A stretch of 37,918 bases of DNA from Candidatus Hydrogenedentota bacterium (GTDB lineage: Bacteria; Hydrogenedentota; Hydrogenedentia; Hydrogenedentales; SLHB01): positions 1-37,918 of the forward strand of contig JADLGB010000012.1 in NCBI GenBank assembly GCA_020849535.1. Reading direction: 5' to 3'. Shown piece by piece: positions 16,808 to 25,230 of this stretch. Numbering within the stretch: position 1 is the stretch's first letter; the number at the start of each line of letters is the position of its first letter. A program made the position numbers and the translations under genes. The notes beneath the pieces are model-generated. The model did no database searches, had not been told where the DNA came from, and worked only from the letters and a program-made list of their open reading frames with translations.

Positions 16808-16988
16808 CCCGCTCAAGGTGCCTTTCTCCGATTCGACGGTCCCGGACACACATTGGCGCATACCCCATTCGCGCCAAATCATTACTGCATAGATCGGCGT
16901 CCACCGCCCACTTGTAAACTTGAGGGATCGTTTCGGCCCACCTTCAGGTACCATCGGCGGGGTAGACGGATCGCAGGAAGGGGGTCTT

Positions 16989-19340
16989 ATGTTGGCATCA
17001 AGTATCGCCCTGTATGCTCTGATCTCGCTGTCGTCTCCCCCACTCGCGTTTCTGGACGCGCACGACCAGGTTTGGGAAGTGGCACCCGCGCGCTGGTTGG
17101 AGGGCATCCCGCTCGCCAACGGGGACATGGGCGCCCTCATCTGGGGAGACGGCGCGCTACTCAAGATCACGCTCGACAAATACGACGCCTGGGAAACGCG
17201 CGAGAAGCCTCTCGCCGGTCTGACCTACGCTTCCCTCCGCGAGATGGTGAAGCAGGGCCAGCGCGAAGAGGCCGAGCAGTGCATGCGCACCGAGAAGATC
17301 TATGGTGAAGACCCGCGTCCCACGCGCTTGCCTATGCCAAGACTCGAGGTCGACTTCGGCGCCGCACTGGAATGGGGGCAGGCGCGCTTGTCCTTGAGGG
17401 AAGCCGCTGCATCCATCGAGGCCAAGATCGACGGAGCACCCCTTACGGCCACCTGCCGGGTGGATGCGAACGCCAATGTACTCTCGCTTTCGCTGAAGGG
17501 CAGTCCCGCGGAGAGCGCCTCGTTTCGGGTATCACTGGACCACCTGGACGCCGGCGCCGCCGACACGCTCAAACGTTGGGGCTATCCCGCGCCGGAGACC
17601 TCCGGCGACAACCGCACCGGTACCTTCGTGCAGCGCACTCCCGCGGGCATGTCGTACGCCATCGCGTGGGAAACGAGGCTGCAGGATGACGGCGCGCTGT
17701 TCCTCCTATCGATCCAATCTTCCCACGATGCGAGCGACCCCTTGGTGGCGGCGAAGCAGGCCCTATCCGCATTCGACGCCCAGGCGCAAGCCGCGCACGC
17801 GGCGTGGTGGACGGAATTCTGGTCGCGGTCGTCGCTCCGCATTCCGGATGCGCGCCTCGAAGCCCTCTACTACATCGAGATGTACAAGCTGGGCTGCTCG
17901 TCGCGGCCCGGCAAGTTGCCGGTTACCTTGCAGGGACTCTGGACGCTGGACGGCGGCATGCCGCCCTGGGCGGGCGACTATCATCTCGACATGAACGTCC
18001 AGCAATCATATTGGCCGATCTACACGGCCAACCGCTTGGACCTCGGCGAACCGCTCTATCGCACCTTCTCCGCGTGCATCCCGCGCTGGCAGCAGCAGTG
18101 CCAGGAGTTTTTCGGCTTCGACGGACTCTGGGCAGGCTGCGCAATCGGTCCGCGCGGCGAGCGCATCTACGGATACTCGGGTGTGGAACTCTGGCCGGGC
18201 AACGCGGCGTGGCTTGCGCATCACTATTGGCTGCATTTCCTCTACTCGCAGGACAAGACGTTCCTGCGCGAACAGGCGTTGCCGATGCTGCGGGGCTGCT
18301 TCCTCACCTACGCAAATCTGCTCGAACCCGGCGACGACGGCAAGCTCCACGTGCCGCTCAGTTATTCGCCCGAATGGGGCGAGGGCGGGTTCAACGCCTA
18401 TACGCGGGATCCCAATTGCGACCTCGCGCTGATCCGCTTCCTGGGCGATGCCATCCTGAAGTCCAACACCATCCTGGACGAAGAGGATGCGCTCACCCCG
18501 CGCGTGAACGAAGTGTTGGCCAATCTCACGCCGTATGTTCTCGAAGGGAAGCGCCTGCTCGTGAGCGCGGGCACGCCCCTCTCCCACTCCCACCGCCACC
18601 ACTCGCATCTCATGGCGATTCACCCGCTCGGCATGATCACGCTGGACGGCGGCGAGGAGGACCGCGCGATCATCCGCGACTCGCTGCACGAGATCCGCGT
18701 GAAGGGCCTGGGGGAATGGACAGGCTGGGCCTACCCGTGGATGTCGCTGATCGCGTCGCGCGCGGGCTACGGCAACACGGCGTGGCAGATGCTCGACCTC
18801 TACGCGAACGCCTTCATCAAACCCAACACCTTTCACGTCAACGGCGACCCGCGTATCTTCGGCATGTCTCTCTTCGACTACGAGCCCATGACGCTCGAAG
18901 CGGGCTTCGGCGCGTCCGCGGCCATCATGGAAATGCTGTTGCAGTCCTACAACGGCCGTCTCCGGCTCTTCCCCACCGTGCCGGACCGCTGGCACGATGC
19001 GTCATTTCAGAACCTTCGCGCCGAAGGCGCCTTCCTCGTGACGGCACGTCTGGAGAAAGGCGAAGTCGTTGGCGCGATCGTTACGTCAGAGGCGGGTTTG
19101 CCGTGCGAGATCGTGAATCCCTACGGCGAATCCAAGGTGACCGTGACGCGTTTGGACGCGAATGAGCCCGCGCAAACTGTGGAGGGCAACATCATTCGCT
19201 TCGATACTCAGGCGGGCGCGAAATACCTGCTGGTGAAGGATGGCAGCCAGGCAACCGCCGGTACCTTGATTGCGCCGGATTTCGAGAGAGGCGAACTGGA
19301 CCAGAATTTCTACGGGGTCAAGAAGCAGCCGCGCTTCTAG
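16989..19340 (+). CDS. Secreted GH95-like (alpha-L-fucosidase-related) glycoside hydrolase
   Basis: A 783-residue exported protein. A short signal peptide (about 1-20) precedes a beta-sandwich (about 25-270, PLANGDMGALIWG). An (alpha/alpha)6 barrel follows, then a C-terminal beta domain (RLFPTVPDRWHDASFQNLRAEGAFLVTA). The overall order matches GH95. The barrel motif that reads NxNLQxNYWP in characterised GH95 fucosidases is D334-M-N336-VQQSYWP here, and the C-terminal IDGNFG block is LEAGFG (E637). Two positions of the usual Asn/Asp machinery are therefore altered, so fucosidase activity should not be assumed. The start at 16989 follows AGGAAGGGGG; upstream in-frame codons add a non-signal stretch. 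The gap 16808-16988 shows nothing else. Confidence 0.8.
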   Translation: MLASSIALYALISLSSPPLAFLDAHDQVWEVAPARWLEGIPLANGDMGALIWGDGALLKITLDKYDAWETREKPLAGLTYASLREMVKQGQREEAEQCMRTEKIYGEDPRPTRLPMPRLEVDFGAALEWGQARLSLREAAASIEAKIDGAPLTATCRVDANANVLSLSLKGSPAESASFRVSLDHLDAGAADTLKRWGYPAPETSGDNRTGTFVQRTPAGMSYAIAWETRLQDDGALFLLSIQSSHDASDPLVAAKQALSAFDAQAQAAHAAWWTEFWSRSSLRIPDARLEALYYIEMYKLGCSSRPGKLPVTLQGLWTLDGGMPPWAGDYHLDMNVQQSYWPIYTANRLDLGEPLYRTFSACIPRWQQQCQEFFGFDGLWAGCAIGPRGERIYGYSGVELWPGNAAWLAHHYWLHFLYSQDKTFLREQALPMLRGCFLTYANLLEPGDDGKLHVPLSYSPEWGEGGFNAYTRDPNCDLALIRFLGDAILKSNTILDEEDALTPRVNEVLANLTPYVLEGKRLLVSAGTPLSHSHRHHSHLMAIHPLGMITLDGGEEDRAIIRDSLHEIRVKGLGEWTGWAYPWMSLIASRAGYGNTAWQMLDLYANAFIKPNTFHVNGDPRIFGMSLFDYEPMTLEAGFGASAAIMEMLLQSYNGRLRLFPTVPDRWHDASFQNLRAEGAFLVTARLEKGEVVGAIVTSEAGLPCEIVNPYGESKVTVTRLDANEPAQTVEGNIIRFDTQAGAKYLLVKDGSQATAGTLIAPDFERGELDQNFYGVKKQPRF

Positions 19341-19357
19341 GCTTCACGGCGGGTCGG

Positions 19358-19666
19358 CTAACCTGCCTGAGGCCGCCGGCGATTCCAGGGTCGAATTCTG
19401 GCTAGAGTCTTGGCGAGCGAAGCTTCGGCCACCTCCGTGTCATGGGCGGCTTGCGCTCTGAGCCAGTACCCTTTGGATAAGCCAAAGAACCGACACAATC
19501 GCAGGTCCGTGTCGGCGGTGACAGAGCGTTTGCCCGCCACGATTTCGCCAATTCGCTGCGCGGGCACACCAATCTCCTTCGCCAACCGATACTGAGACAA
19601 GCCTATCGGCTTCAGGAACTCTTCCAGCAACAGCTCGCCGGGGGTGATGGGGCTAAGCTTCTTCAT
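19358..19666 (-). CDS. higA: HigA-type antitoxin (XRE family)
   Basis: A 102-residue Xre-type helix-turn-helix protein. MKKLSPITPGELLLEEFLKP then IGLSQYRLAKEIGVPAQRIGEIVAGKRSVTADTDLRLCRFFG is almost the consensus of HigA/VapI antitoxins, with the recognition helix in PAQRIGEIVAGKR. It should bind its own operator and, in an intact locus, neutralise the HigB RNase encoded just upstream. Here that toxin is reduced to a stub in the same frame (see 19691-19729). An antitoxin that has lost its toxin may persist as a regulator or an anti-addiction protein. Confidence 0.9.
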   Translation of the reverse strand: MKKLSPITPGELLLEEFLKPIGLSQYRLAKEIGVPAQRIGEIVAGKRSVTADTDLRLCRFFGLSKGYWLRAQAAHDTEVAEASLAKTLARIRPWNRRRPQAG

Positions 19667-19690
19667 GGTGTAGACATTGCAGTGACAAAC

Positions 19691-19729
19691 GAGCGACTCT
19701 GTGTCCTTGCACTTGAAAGATACAATCAC
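19691..19729 (-). pseudogene. HigB toxin remnant (first 13 codons) fused in frame to higA
   Basis: Read leftward from GTG 19729-19727, MIVSFKCKDTESL matches the beginning of HigB/RelE-type toxins (consensus of the form MIxSFxxKxTExL). The rest of the roughly 90-residue toxin, including its catalytic C-terminus, is missing. The frame runs with no stop through eight more codons into the HigA ATG at 19666. An internal deletion of higB explains this. Translation from the GTG would give a HigB'-HigA fusion; from the ATG, HigA alone. The identification rests on a short motif plus position. Confidence 0.65.
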
Positions 19730-19773
19730 GACCCAATAATGACGCAGCGCATGATTATCGTCAAGATGGCCTG

Positions 19774-19830
19774 CCCGCATATCTCACTGCTCCCCATGGA
19801 GTCACCCCGCAGCATGATGAGATATGCGGG
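19774..19830. repeat. 13-bp perfect inverted repeat upstream of DUF4838 and higBA remnant
   Basis: CCCGCATATCTCA (19774-19786) and TGAGATATGCGGG (19818-19830) are perfect inverse copies separated by 31 bp. Read rightward the hairpin is followed by ATAGCC and then TTTTTCTTTT, like an intrinsic terminator. Read leftward it sits 45-100 bases before the higB remnant and could be a paired operator for HigA. I cannot decide between the two. Confidence 0.6.
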
Positions 19831-19925
19831 ATAGCCTTTTTCTTTTCCGCTTGACCGAAGGTGCTCCATTTGTTTAGAACACGGATCGGTTGGTGCAATA
19901 GGTAGAAACACTGAGGGGGTCAGTC

Positions 19926-22448
19926 ATGGTGTGGAACAGATTGTCTTCACGAGTGCTTGGGCTCATGGTGATGACCGGGCTTACCGCCGCCTTCGCAGCG
20001 GACCCTTCCTACCTCCTGCGGAACGGCGCCAGCGCCTACAGCATCGTTGTCGGCGCGCAAGCCAGCCCTTCCGAACTCAAGGCGGCGGAATCACTCCAGA
20101 CTTCCTTCAAGGAATGTGCGGGCGTCACCCTCCCCATCGTCAACGAACCCAAAGGCCCCTTCATCGCCGTCGGGTTCAGTCCCGCCACCGAGGCACTCGG
20201 AATCAAAGCCGCCGACTTCGATTTGGGCGAACAAGGCTACCTGATGCGCACGGTCCCGCCCAATCTCGTCATCGCGGGGACCCCCGCCGCGGGCACCCTC
20301 TACGGCGTCTACGACTTCGTGGAACAGCACCTCGGCGAACGGTGGTACGCCCCCGGCGTGACGAAGCGCCCCGCGTGTTCGGAGTTGGCCCTCCCCACCG
20401 TCGATACCATCGTCAAGCCCGCCTTCCTGTGGCGTCATACCAGCTACACGTGGCCCGGCAAAGACGACGAGTTCCAAGCGCGCGTGCGCGATAACGCAGG
20501 CGGCGGCGGTGTCGATAACCCCTTCGGTGTGCAGCATGCCCACGCGGGCCGGGCCCACTCCTATTTCAACTACGTGTCGCCCGAGGAGTTTTACGATACC
20601 CACCCCGAATACTTTGCCGAAGTCGGCGGGAAACGTCTGCGCTTTGAAACGCAGCTTTGTCTGAGCAACCCCGACGTGCTGGAGATTGCCACCGAGCGCA
20701 TGCTCCAAAGCATGAAGGACCGCCCCGAGTACCGGCAATACAACTTCTCGCAGATGGACTACTACAACTACTGCGAGTGCCCGCGCTGCACCGAGATTAA
20801 CGAGCGATACGGCACCACCGGCGGCACCCAATTCTGGTTTGTAAATCAGCTCGCCGAACGCACCTCAAAGGTCTACCCGGACAAGCTCGTCGGCACGCTC
20901 GCCTACACCTTCACCGAAGAGCCGCCCAAGGGGCTCGACATGCATCCCAACGTGGCCGTATGGCTGTGTCACATGTTTCCTTCGTGCGACAGTCATCCCA
21001 TCGCCACGTGCCCGCTCAACGCGGACTACAAACGCCGCGCCCAGGCGTGGGCCAAGCAGTGCTCGCACCTGTACATCTGGCACTACATCGTCGATTTCGC
21101 CCACTACTTCAATCCCTTCCCGAACCTGCGGGCCATGGCCGCCGACATGCGCTTCTACCGCGACATCGGCGTCGAGGGCCTCTACCTGCAAGCCATGGGA
21201 CACGGCGGCGGCGGCGGCGAGTGGAGCCTATTGCGGCCTTACTACGGCATGAAGCTCATCTGGAATCCCGATCAAAACCCCGATGCCATCCTCAAGGACT
21301 TCCTCCAGGGCTACTACGGCGCGGCCGGCGAACCCCTTTGGCAATACGTCACCCTGCTCCACGACAAAGTCGAGCGGGAAGACATCCACATGCACCTCTA
21401 TACGAACCCGGCACAAGGATATCTGCCGGATGAGCTACTCGCCCGCGCGGGCGAACTCTTCGACCAGGCCGAGGAGGCGGTGCGCGACGACGACGAGTTG
21501 CTGGAGCGCGTCCGCGTTGCCCGCATGCCCCTCGTCTATGCGCGGTGGTTCCCGCGCAACGGCATGACCGTTGACGGCGGCACCGTCCGGTTCAATGGCC
21601 CGTTCGCGTCTCCCGAAGAGATCCAGGAATTCCTGGGCCGTTGCGCAAAACATGGATTTCAAGCCATCCGCGAGTGGGGCGGCGACCCCCAGCAGATGGT
21701 GCCACTCGGTATGGCCATACAGACCCCCTTGCCCCTCGCCACCATCCAGAACGAGGCCTTGGTCGTCGACACCCTGCCCACGCTCGGCGGACGTGTCCTG
21801 CGCATTACCGATAAAGCTTCCGGCCAATGCATCACCGCATATAACAGAACGAAGAACCTCTTCTTCCCCTTCGAGGGCGGCGAGGAAACCCGTATGGGCG
21901 GCCTCTTCGTGGCGGGCATGCTCGGCAATATGGAGCCATACGCCGTGACCGCGCAGACGCCCACCTCGGTCACCATGGAGGCGGTCGCCGGTCAGACACG
22001 CCTGATTCGTACCGCCACGCTGGAGGACGGCGCGCCCCGGCTGAAGATCTCGGTCGAAGCCGTCAACACCGCGGACAAGCCCGCCGAGATCCTCCTGCAC
22101 AGCCACCTCGAATTGGACCTCGGCGACCTGGCCGCGACGCGCGTTCAATTGACTGATCGCTCCGGCAAGCAGGTCGAAGTCGGTATGGACGAGGTCATCT
22201 CCGGCATGCGGGAAGGCAAACCGCTCCGCAGAGAACAGGCCCCCAAGGGTTCCTGGACCTTCTCCGGGTCCAAGGGCCTCCAGGTAACCCAGTCATTTGA
22301 CGACTCCGTCATCGACTTCGCGGTGCTGACCGCCTATCCCGATACACTTGAAGAACTGGAGGTCGACTTGTGGCGGACCGCCGCCGACGTTCCACCGGGC
22401 AAATCCATCACCTTCTCACACACCGTGGAAGTGGTCAAGAAGCCGTGA
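19926..22448 (+). CDS. Secreted DUF4838 protein (alpha-glucuronidase N-domain-like)
   Basis: An 840-residue exported protein. The signal peptide is about residues 1-25 (GLTAAFA-A). A GH67-type N-terminal domain (about 30-150: SELKAAESLQTSFKECAG through NLVIAGTPAAGTLYGVYDFVEQHLGERWYAPG) leads into the DUF4838 TIM-barrel-like core with YYNYCECPRC, GTLAYTFTEEPPKGLDMHPNVAVWLC and DIGVEGLYLQAMGHG. A C-terminal beta-sandwich of about 200 residues follows. DUF4838 proteins are frequent in polysaccharide-degrading PVC bacteria and are presumed glycoside hydrolases; no activity can be assigned. CECPRC may hold a metal. The ATG follows GAGGGGGTCAGTC. Confidence 0.85.
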   Translation: MVWNRLSSRVLGLMVMTGLTAAFAADPSYLLRNGASAYSIVVGAQASPSELKAAESLQTSFKECAGVTLPIVNEPKGPFIAVGFSPATEALGIKAADFDLGEQGYLMRTVPPNLVIAGTPAAGTLYGVYDFVEQHLGERWYAPGVTKRPACSELALPTVDTIVKPAFLWRHTSYTWPGKDDEFQARVRDNAGGGGVDNPFGVQHAHAGRAHSYFNYVSPEEFYDTHPEYFAEVGGKRLRFETQLCLSNPDVLEIATERMLQSMKDRPEYRQYNFSQMDYYNYCECPRCTEINERYGTTGGTQFWFVNQLAERTSKVYPDKLVGTLAYTFTEEPPKGLDMHPNVAVWLCHMFPSCDSHPIATCPLNADYKRRAQAWAKQCSHLYIWHYIVDFAHYFNPFPNLRAMAADMRFYRDIGVEGLYLQAMGHGGGGGEWSLLRPYYGMKLIWNPDQNPDAILKDFLQGYYGAAGEPLWQYVTLLHDKVEREDIHMHLYTNPAQGYLPDELLARAGELFDQAEEAVRDDDELLERVRVARMPLVYARWFPRNGMTVDGGTVRFNGPFASPEEIQEFLGRCAKHGFQAIREWGGDPQQMVPLGMAIQTPLPLATIQNEALVVDTLPTLGGRVLRITDKASGQCITAYNRTKNLFFPFEGGEETRMGGLFVAGMLGNMEPYAVTAQTPTSVTMEAVAGQTRLIRTATLEDGAPRLKISVEAVNTADKPAEILLHSHLELDLGDLAATRVQLTDRSGKQVEVGMDEVISGMREGKPLRREQAPKGSWTFSGSKGLQVTQSFDDSVIDFAVLTAYPDTLEELEVDLWRTAADVPPGKSITFSHTVEVVKKP

Positions 22449-22498
22449 CGCGCGCATCTTTCGCGTGATTTCATCGAAAGCATTCCTTTTCGACGCCC

Positions 22499-22528
22499 GG
22501 GAGGGCGGGTTGGAAAACCCGCCCTCCC
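22499..22528 (+). terminator. Hairpin after the DUF4838 gene
   Basis: GGGAGGGCGGGTT / AACCCGCCCTCCC pair over 13 bp with loop GGAA, about 50 bases after the DUF4838 stop. There is no T-tract, so it may be a dispersed repeat acting as mRNA end protector rather than a true intrinsic terminator. A second, related element (AGGGCGGGCATTCCTGTCCGCC) follows at about 22562-22586. Confidence 0.5.
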
Positions 22529-22863
22529 ATGTGTCGCCGGTCTTATCACTATCCGCGCATAGGAGGGCGGGCATTCCTGTCCGCCACGTCTAATCCCTGT
22601 ACTAGTTATTCGAAAACAGGTGCGCTCCCGCCCCCCTCCACCAAACTGCACGACTCCGGTTCAACCCGCATACCTGGCCCTCACCACCAGGAAGAAGCAT
22701 GAAATTGCGGGACAAATTTCACGAAAATCTCGCATGCAACCGGCACTACCTTCAATTTATAACCTTTGGTCGAAAAATCACTCTAATAATCGCACTATTG
22801 GACCATTGGTTGTAAAGTATTTATTTGCATTAAGATATGACATATATAGACTTACGGATACTC

Positions 22864-22892
22864 TTGACTTTTTCGACCTTTAGTATTAACAT
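22864..22892 (+). promoter_or_regulatory. Candidate promoter of the TetR gene, possibly leaderless
   Basis: TTGACT (22864-22869), a 17-bp spacer and TAACAT (22887-22892). The predicted start falls at or next to the ATG at 22899, and no Shine-Dalgarno is visible before that ATG, so the transcript may be leaderless. The -10 matches only four of six positions. Confidence 0.35.
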
Positions 22893-22898
22893 GAATTC

Positions 22899-23651
22899 AT
22901 GGGGACGATCACTGCTAAGAAGCAGGAAATCAGGAACCGGGAAGAGCTGGTTCTCGAAGTTGCCCGGTCTCTTTTCCTGAAGCGTGGCTACCACGGCCTC
23001 ACCATGGCCCGTATCGCCAAGGCGGCGGACTGCTCCAAAGCCACCGTCTACCAACACTTCCCCTGCAAAGAAGAAATCATCATCGCCCTGACCGTCCGCA
23101 GCGTAGACAGCCAACACGCCCTCATCGAGCGGGCCGCCACATTCCGCGGCTGCCCCCGGGAACGCATGCTCGCCGTCGGGATCGCGACCTTGGTCTTCTC
23201 CCGGCTCAATCCCGATGACGCCCGATTCTTTCAGATTGTCGGCGGGGAAGCCATCACGCAGAAGGTCTCCGAGGTCAGCATCTGGCAACTGCGCACGGCG
23301 GGCCTGCGCACAGTCAACGTCATGCTGGGCATCTTGCGCGACGCGGTCGCCCAGGGCGACTTGACCCTCACCCCCGGACATCGTCCGGAGGACCTGATCT
23401 ACAACTTCTGGGTTCTGGGCGAAGGCGGTAAAGGCGCCCAGAGTTCTTGGCTTTCCCCGGCGGACTGGGGCATCTCGGACCCCTTCGGCACGATCCTCAG
23501 GACGTCCCACATCCTCGCGGATGGATACGGCTGGCGCCCGCTATCGACCGAGTGGGACTACGAGGAAGCCGCCAGAAGGATTTGGCGGGAGGTCCTGCCA
23601 AACGAACACCGCGCCGTATTCGGAAGACCGCCGGATACGACTGTCGCCTGA
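22899..23651 (+). CDS. TetR/AcrR family transcriptional regulator
   Basis: A 250-residue one-component regulator. The N-terminal helix-turn-helix (about 15-62) reads ELVLEVARSLFLKRGYHGLTMARIAKAADCSKATVYQHFPCKEEII, with the recognition helix in CSKATVYQHF. The remaining roughly 190 residues form the helical ligand-binding and dimer domain; no ligand can be inferred. The AT-rich upstream DNA with short dyads suggests autoregulation. The nearest candidate target on the same strand is the prepilin-like gene 138 bases downstream; DUF4838 lies upstream. Confidence 0.9.
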   Translation: MGTITAKKQEIRNREELVLEVARSLFLKRGYHGLTMARIAKAADCSKATVYQHFPCKEEIIIALTVRSVDSQHALIERAATFRGCPRERMLAVGIATLVFSRLNPDDARFFQIVGGEAITQKVSEVSIWQLRTAGLRTVNVMLGILRDAVAQGDLTLTPGHRPEDLIYNFWVLGEGGKGAQSSWLSPADWGISDPFGTILRTSHILADGYGWRPLSTEWDYEEAARRIWREVLPNEHRAVFGRPPDTTVA

Positions 23652-23789
23652 GCGTCTGTTGACGCGCCGGATCGTCAGGGGAGCAGGAGCCCCGGGGTGC
23701 ACCGGCTGAAAGGAGGTGTAACGACACCTGTTTCGGAAGGCTTGTGTTTGTCGTCTATACATAACGGGACGAGAGGAGATAGCACTACT

Positions 23790-24806
23790 ATGAAACGTCA
23801 TGGTTTTACGCTCATTGAATTGCTGGTCGTAATCGCCATCATTGGCATTCTCGCGGCAATCCTTCTACCTGCGCTGGCGCGCGCCCGCGAGGCCGCCCGC
23901 CGCGCAAGCTGCCAAAATAACCTCAAACAGTGGGGACTGGTCCTCAAGATGTACGCCAACGAATCCGCCGGACAGAAGTTCCCACCGCTCATGCACCAGG
24001 GGATCACAACCAGCAATCCGAATACGGGCTTGTGGACACCTTGGTGCTCGGATATATACCCCGAATACATCACAGACCCGAACGTTTACATCTGCCCTTC
24101 AAATTCCGACATGAGTTCGGAGGACATGTATGTCGACGGCAATTGCATCTTGAATAGCGACCCGGATCAGGACGGGCAACTGGGGGTGGCCACCACCAAT
24201 CCGGTAGGCTTCGCGGTTTGGTGGAAAGCTACGCGTTCGTACAACTACAACTCATGGGCATTCAATCAGGCCGACAACGATACACCATACATGGACACTG
24301 CCGATGACATGGCTGACTGGTTTGGCCAGTCGCCCCCGCCACAGGTTAACCCAACGGATTTGTTGCCCAACCAGGTAGGACTGGCATTCGTGACCCTGGG
24401 GTACAAGCTTGCAACAAGCCCTGCAGGTACTATGGTACCAGCACTGGACATGAGCAACCTAGAGGCCATTTACGACATCCTCGATCAAGACATGAACGTT
24501 GACGGGACTATCTTAACAATTACCGGCAGCGCGGGCCCACAACAGACGATCTACCGTCTGAGGGAAGGGATCGAGCGTTTCTTCGTGACCGACATCAACA
24601 ACCCCGCGGGCAGCGCCACGGCGCAGAGTGAACTCCCGGTCATGTGGGATGCCGTGTCGATCCTCGTCGAAAACTTCAACCACGTCCCCGGCGGCAGCAA
24701 CGTGCTCTACATGGACGGCCACGTCGAATTCATCAAGTACCCGAGCGACGAATGGCCTGTCAACGTGCTGGCCGGCTTCACGGGTTGGATGAACCGGGGT
24801 GTCTAA
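23790..24806 (+). CDS. Prepilin-like protein with C-terminal DG motif (DUF1559/H-X9-DG type)
   Basis: A 338-residue exported protein. MKRHG then [24 protein letters not shown] is the class III signal: cut after G5, F6 methylated, E10 the +5 glutamate. [29 protein letters not shown] is the usual next block in PVC-type pseudopilins. The C-terminus carries [22 protein letters not shown], the DG motif of the family. These proteins are abundant paralogues in Planctomycetes, Lentisphaerae and Hydrogenedentota; the role is unknown, likely surface or secretion-linked. The true start has GGAGAT nine bases upstream; the frame extends 31 codons further upstream without pilin features. Confidence 0.9.
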   Translation: MKRHGFTLIELLVVIAIIGILAAILLPALARAREAARRASCQNNLKQWGLVLKMYANESAGQKFPPLMHQGITTSNPNTGLWTPWCSDIYPEYITDPNVYICPSNSDMSSEDMYVDGNCILNSDPDQDGQLGVATTNPVGFAVWWKATRSYNYNSWAFNQADNDTPYMDTADDMADWFGQSPPPQVNPTDLLPNQVGLAFVTLGYKLATSPAGTMVPALDMSNLEAIYDILDQDMNVDGTILTITGSAGPQQTIYRLREGIERFFVTDINNPAGSATAQSELPVMWDAVSILVENFNHVPGGSNVLYMDGHVEFIKYPSDEWPVNVLAGFTGWMNRGV

Positions 24807-24849
24807 TCCGACGTAATCGCCGATAGGTGGAAACGGAACCATCACCAAC

Positions 24850-24886
24850 GCGCGCCCGGGTATGCACAACGCATCCCCGGGCGCGC
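24850..24886 (+). terminator. Hairpin terminator after the prepilin-like gene
   Basis: GCGCGCCCGGG (24850-24860) pairs perfectly with CCCGGGCGCGC (24876-24886), followed by the weak T-rich run TCATTGTTTC. It lies 44 bases after the stop codon. Confidence 0.6.
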
Positions 24887-24979
24887 TCATTGTTTCACGC
24901 CGTACTGGGAGCGCCAACCAGCAGTACGAACCGGGAGTGCCAACCAGGAGCGCCCGCATCCCTGCCGGCTCTTGAGATC

Positions 24980-25136
24980 AAGACACAGGCGAGGGCGCCT
25001 GTGCCACACGCGCTTGCCATGCCTGTAGGGGGTCCTCCATTCTTGCCGTCCTTGGTTTGCACCAACGTCCAAGGAGTCTCAGAAGAACGAGGGATAGTAG
25101 ATGGACGTGTGGCACAGGCGCCCTCGCCTGTGTCTT
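24980..25136. repeat. 157-bp element with 31-bp perfect terminal inverted repeats
   Basis: The 31 bases at 24980-25010 (beginning AAGACACAGGCGAGGGCG) recur exactly as the inverse complement at 25106-25136, with 95 bp between. Each arm contains its own palindrome CACAGGCG-AGGG-CGCCTGTG, and the centre has a smaller hairpin (CCTTGG/CCAAGG near 25050-25075). There is no ORF and no clear target duplication. It looks like a MITE-type or REP-pair element. Confidence 0.85.
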
Positions 25137-25230
25137 AGAGCCTCTAACAGAATACCGTGTGAGTTCGTGCCGCGCACGCGTGCATATGCCTGAGACCGAC
25201 CGTCCCGGATGCGGTCGTTGGAGCGTTGGT

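Larger units (their letters stand above)
22449..22898. other. Intergenic region: hairpins, then AT-rich TetR promoter zone
   Basis: From 22449 to 22620 the DNA is GC-rich with two hairpins built on AGGGCGGG/CCGCCCT. From about 22730 to 22890 it turns distinctly AT-rich, unlike the rest of the window, and holds the likely tetR-type promoter. ACCATTGGT (22802-22810) and ATATGACATAT (22835-22845) are perfect short dyads that could be operator halves. An open frame at 22620-22883 is not convincing. Confidence 0.5.
24807..25230. other. Intergenic region rich in inverted repeats
   Basis: No gene. It contains the terminator of the prepilin gene, short direct repeats (GGGAGCGCCAACCAG, GGGAGTGCCAACCAG near 24905-24955) and a 157-bp element bounded by 31-bp inverted repeats (separate entry). 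The tail end is the region downstream of the leftward YhhN gene. Confidence 0.6.

Noticed and set aside
22620..22883. 87-codon frame before the TetR gene
   Set aside because: Runs from a GC-rich hairpin zone into the AT-rich promoter; no ribosome site or motif.
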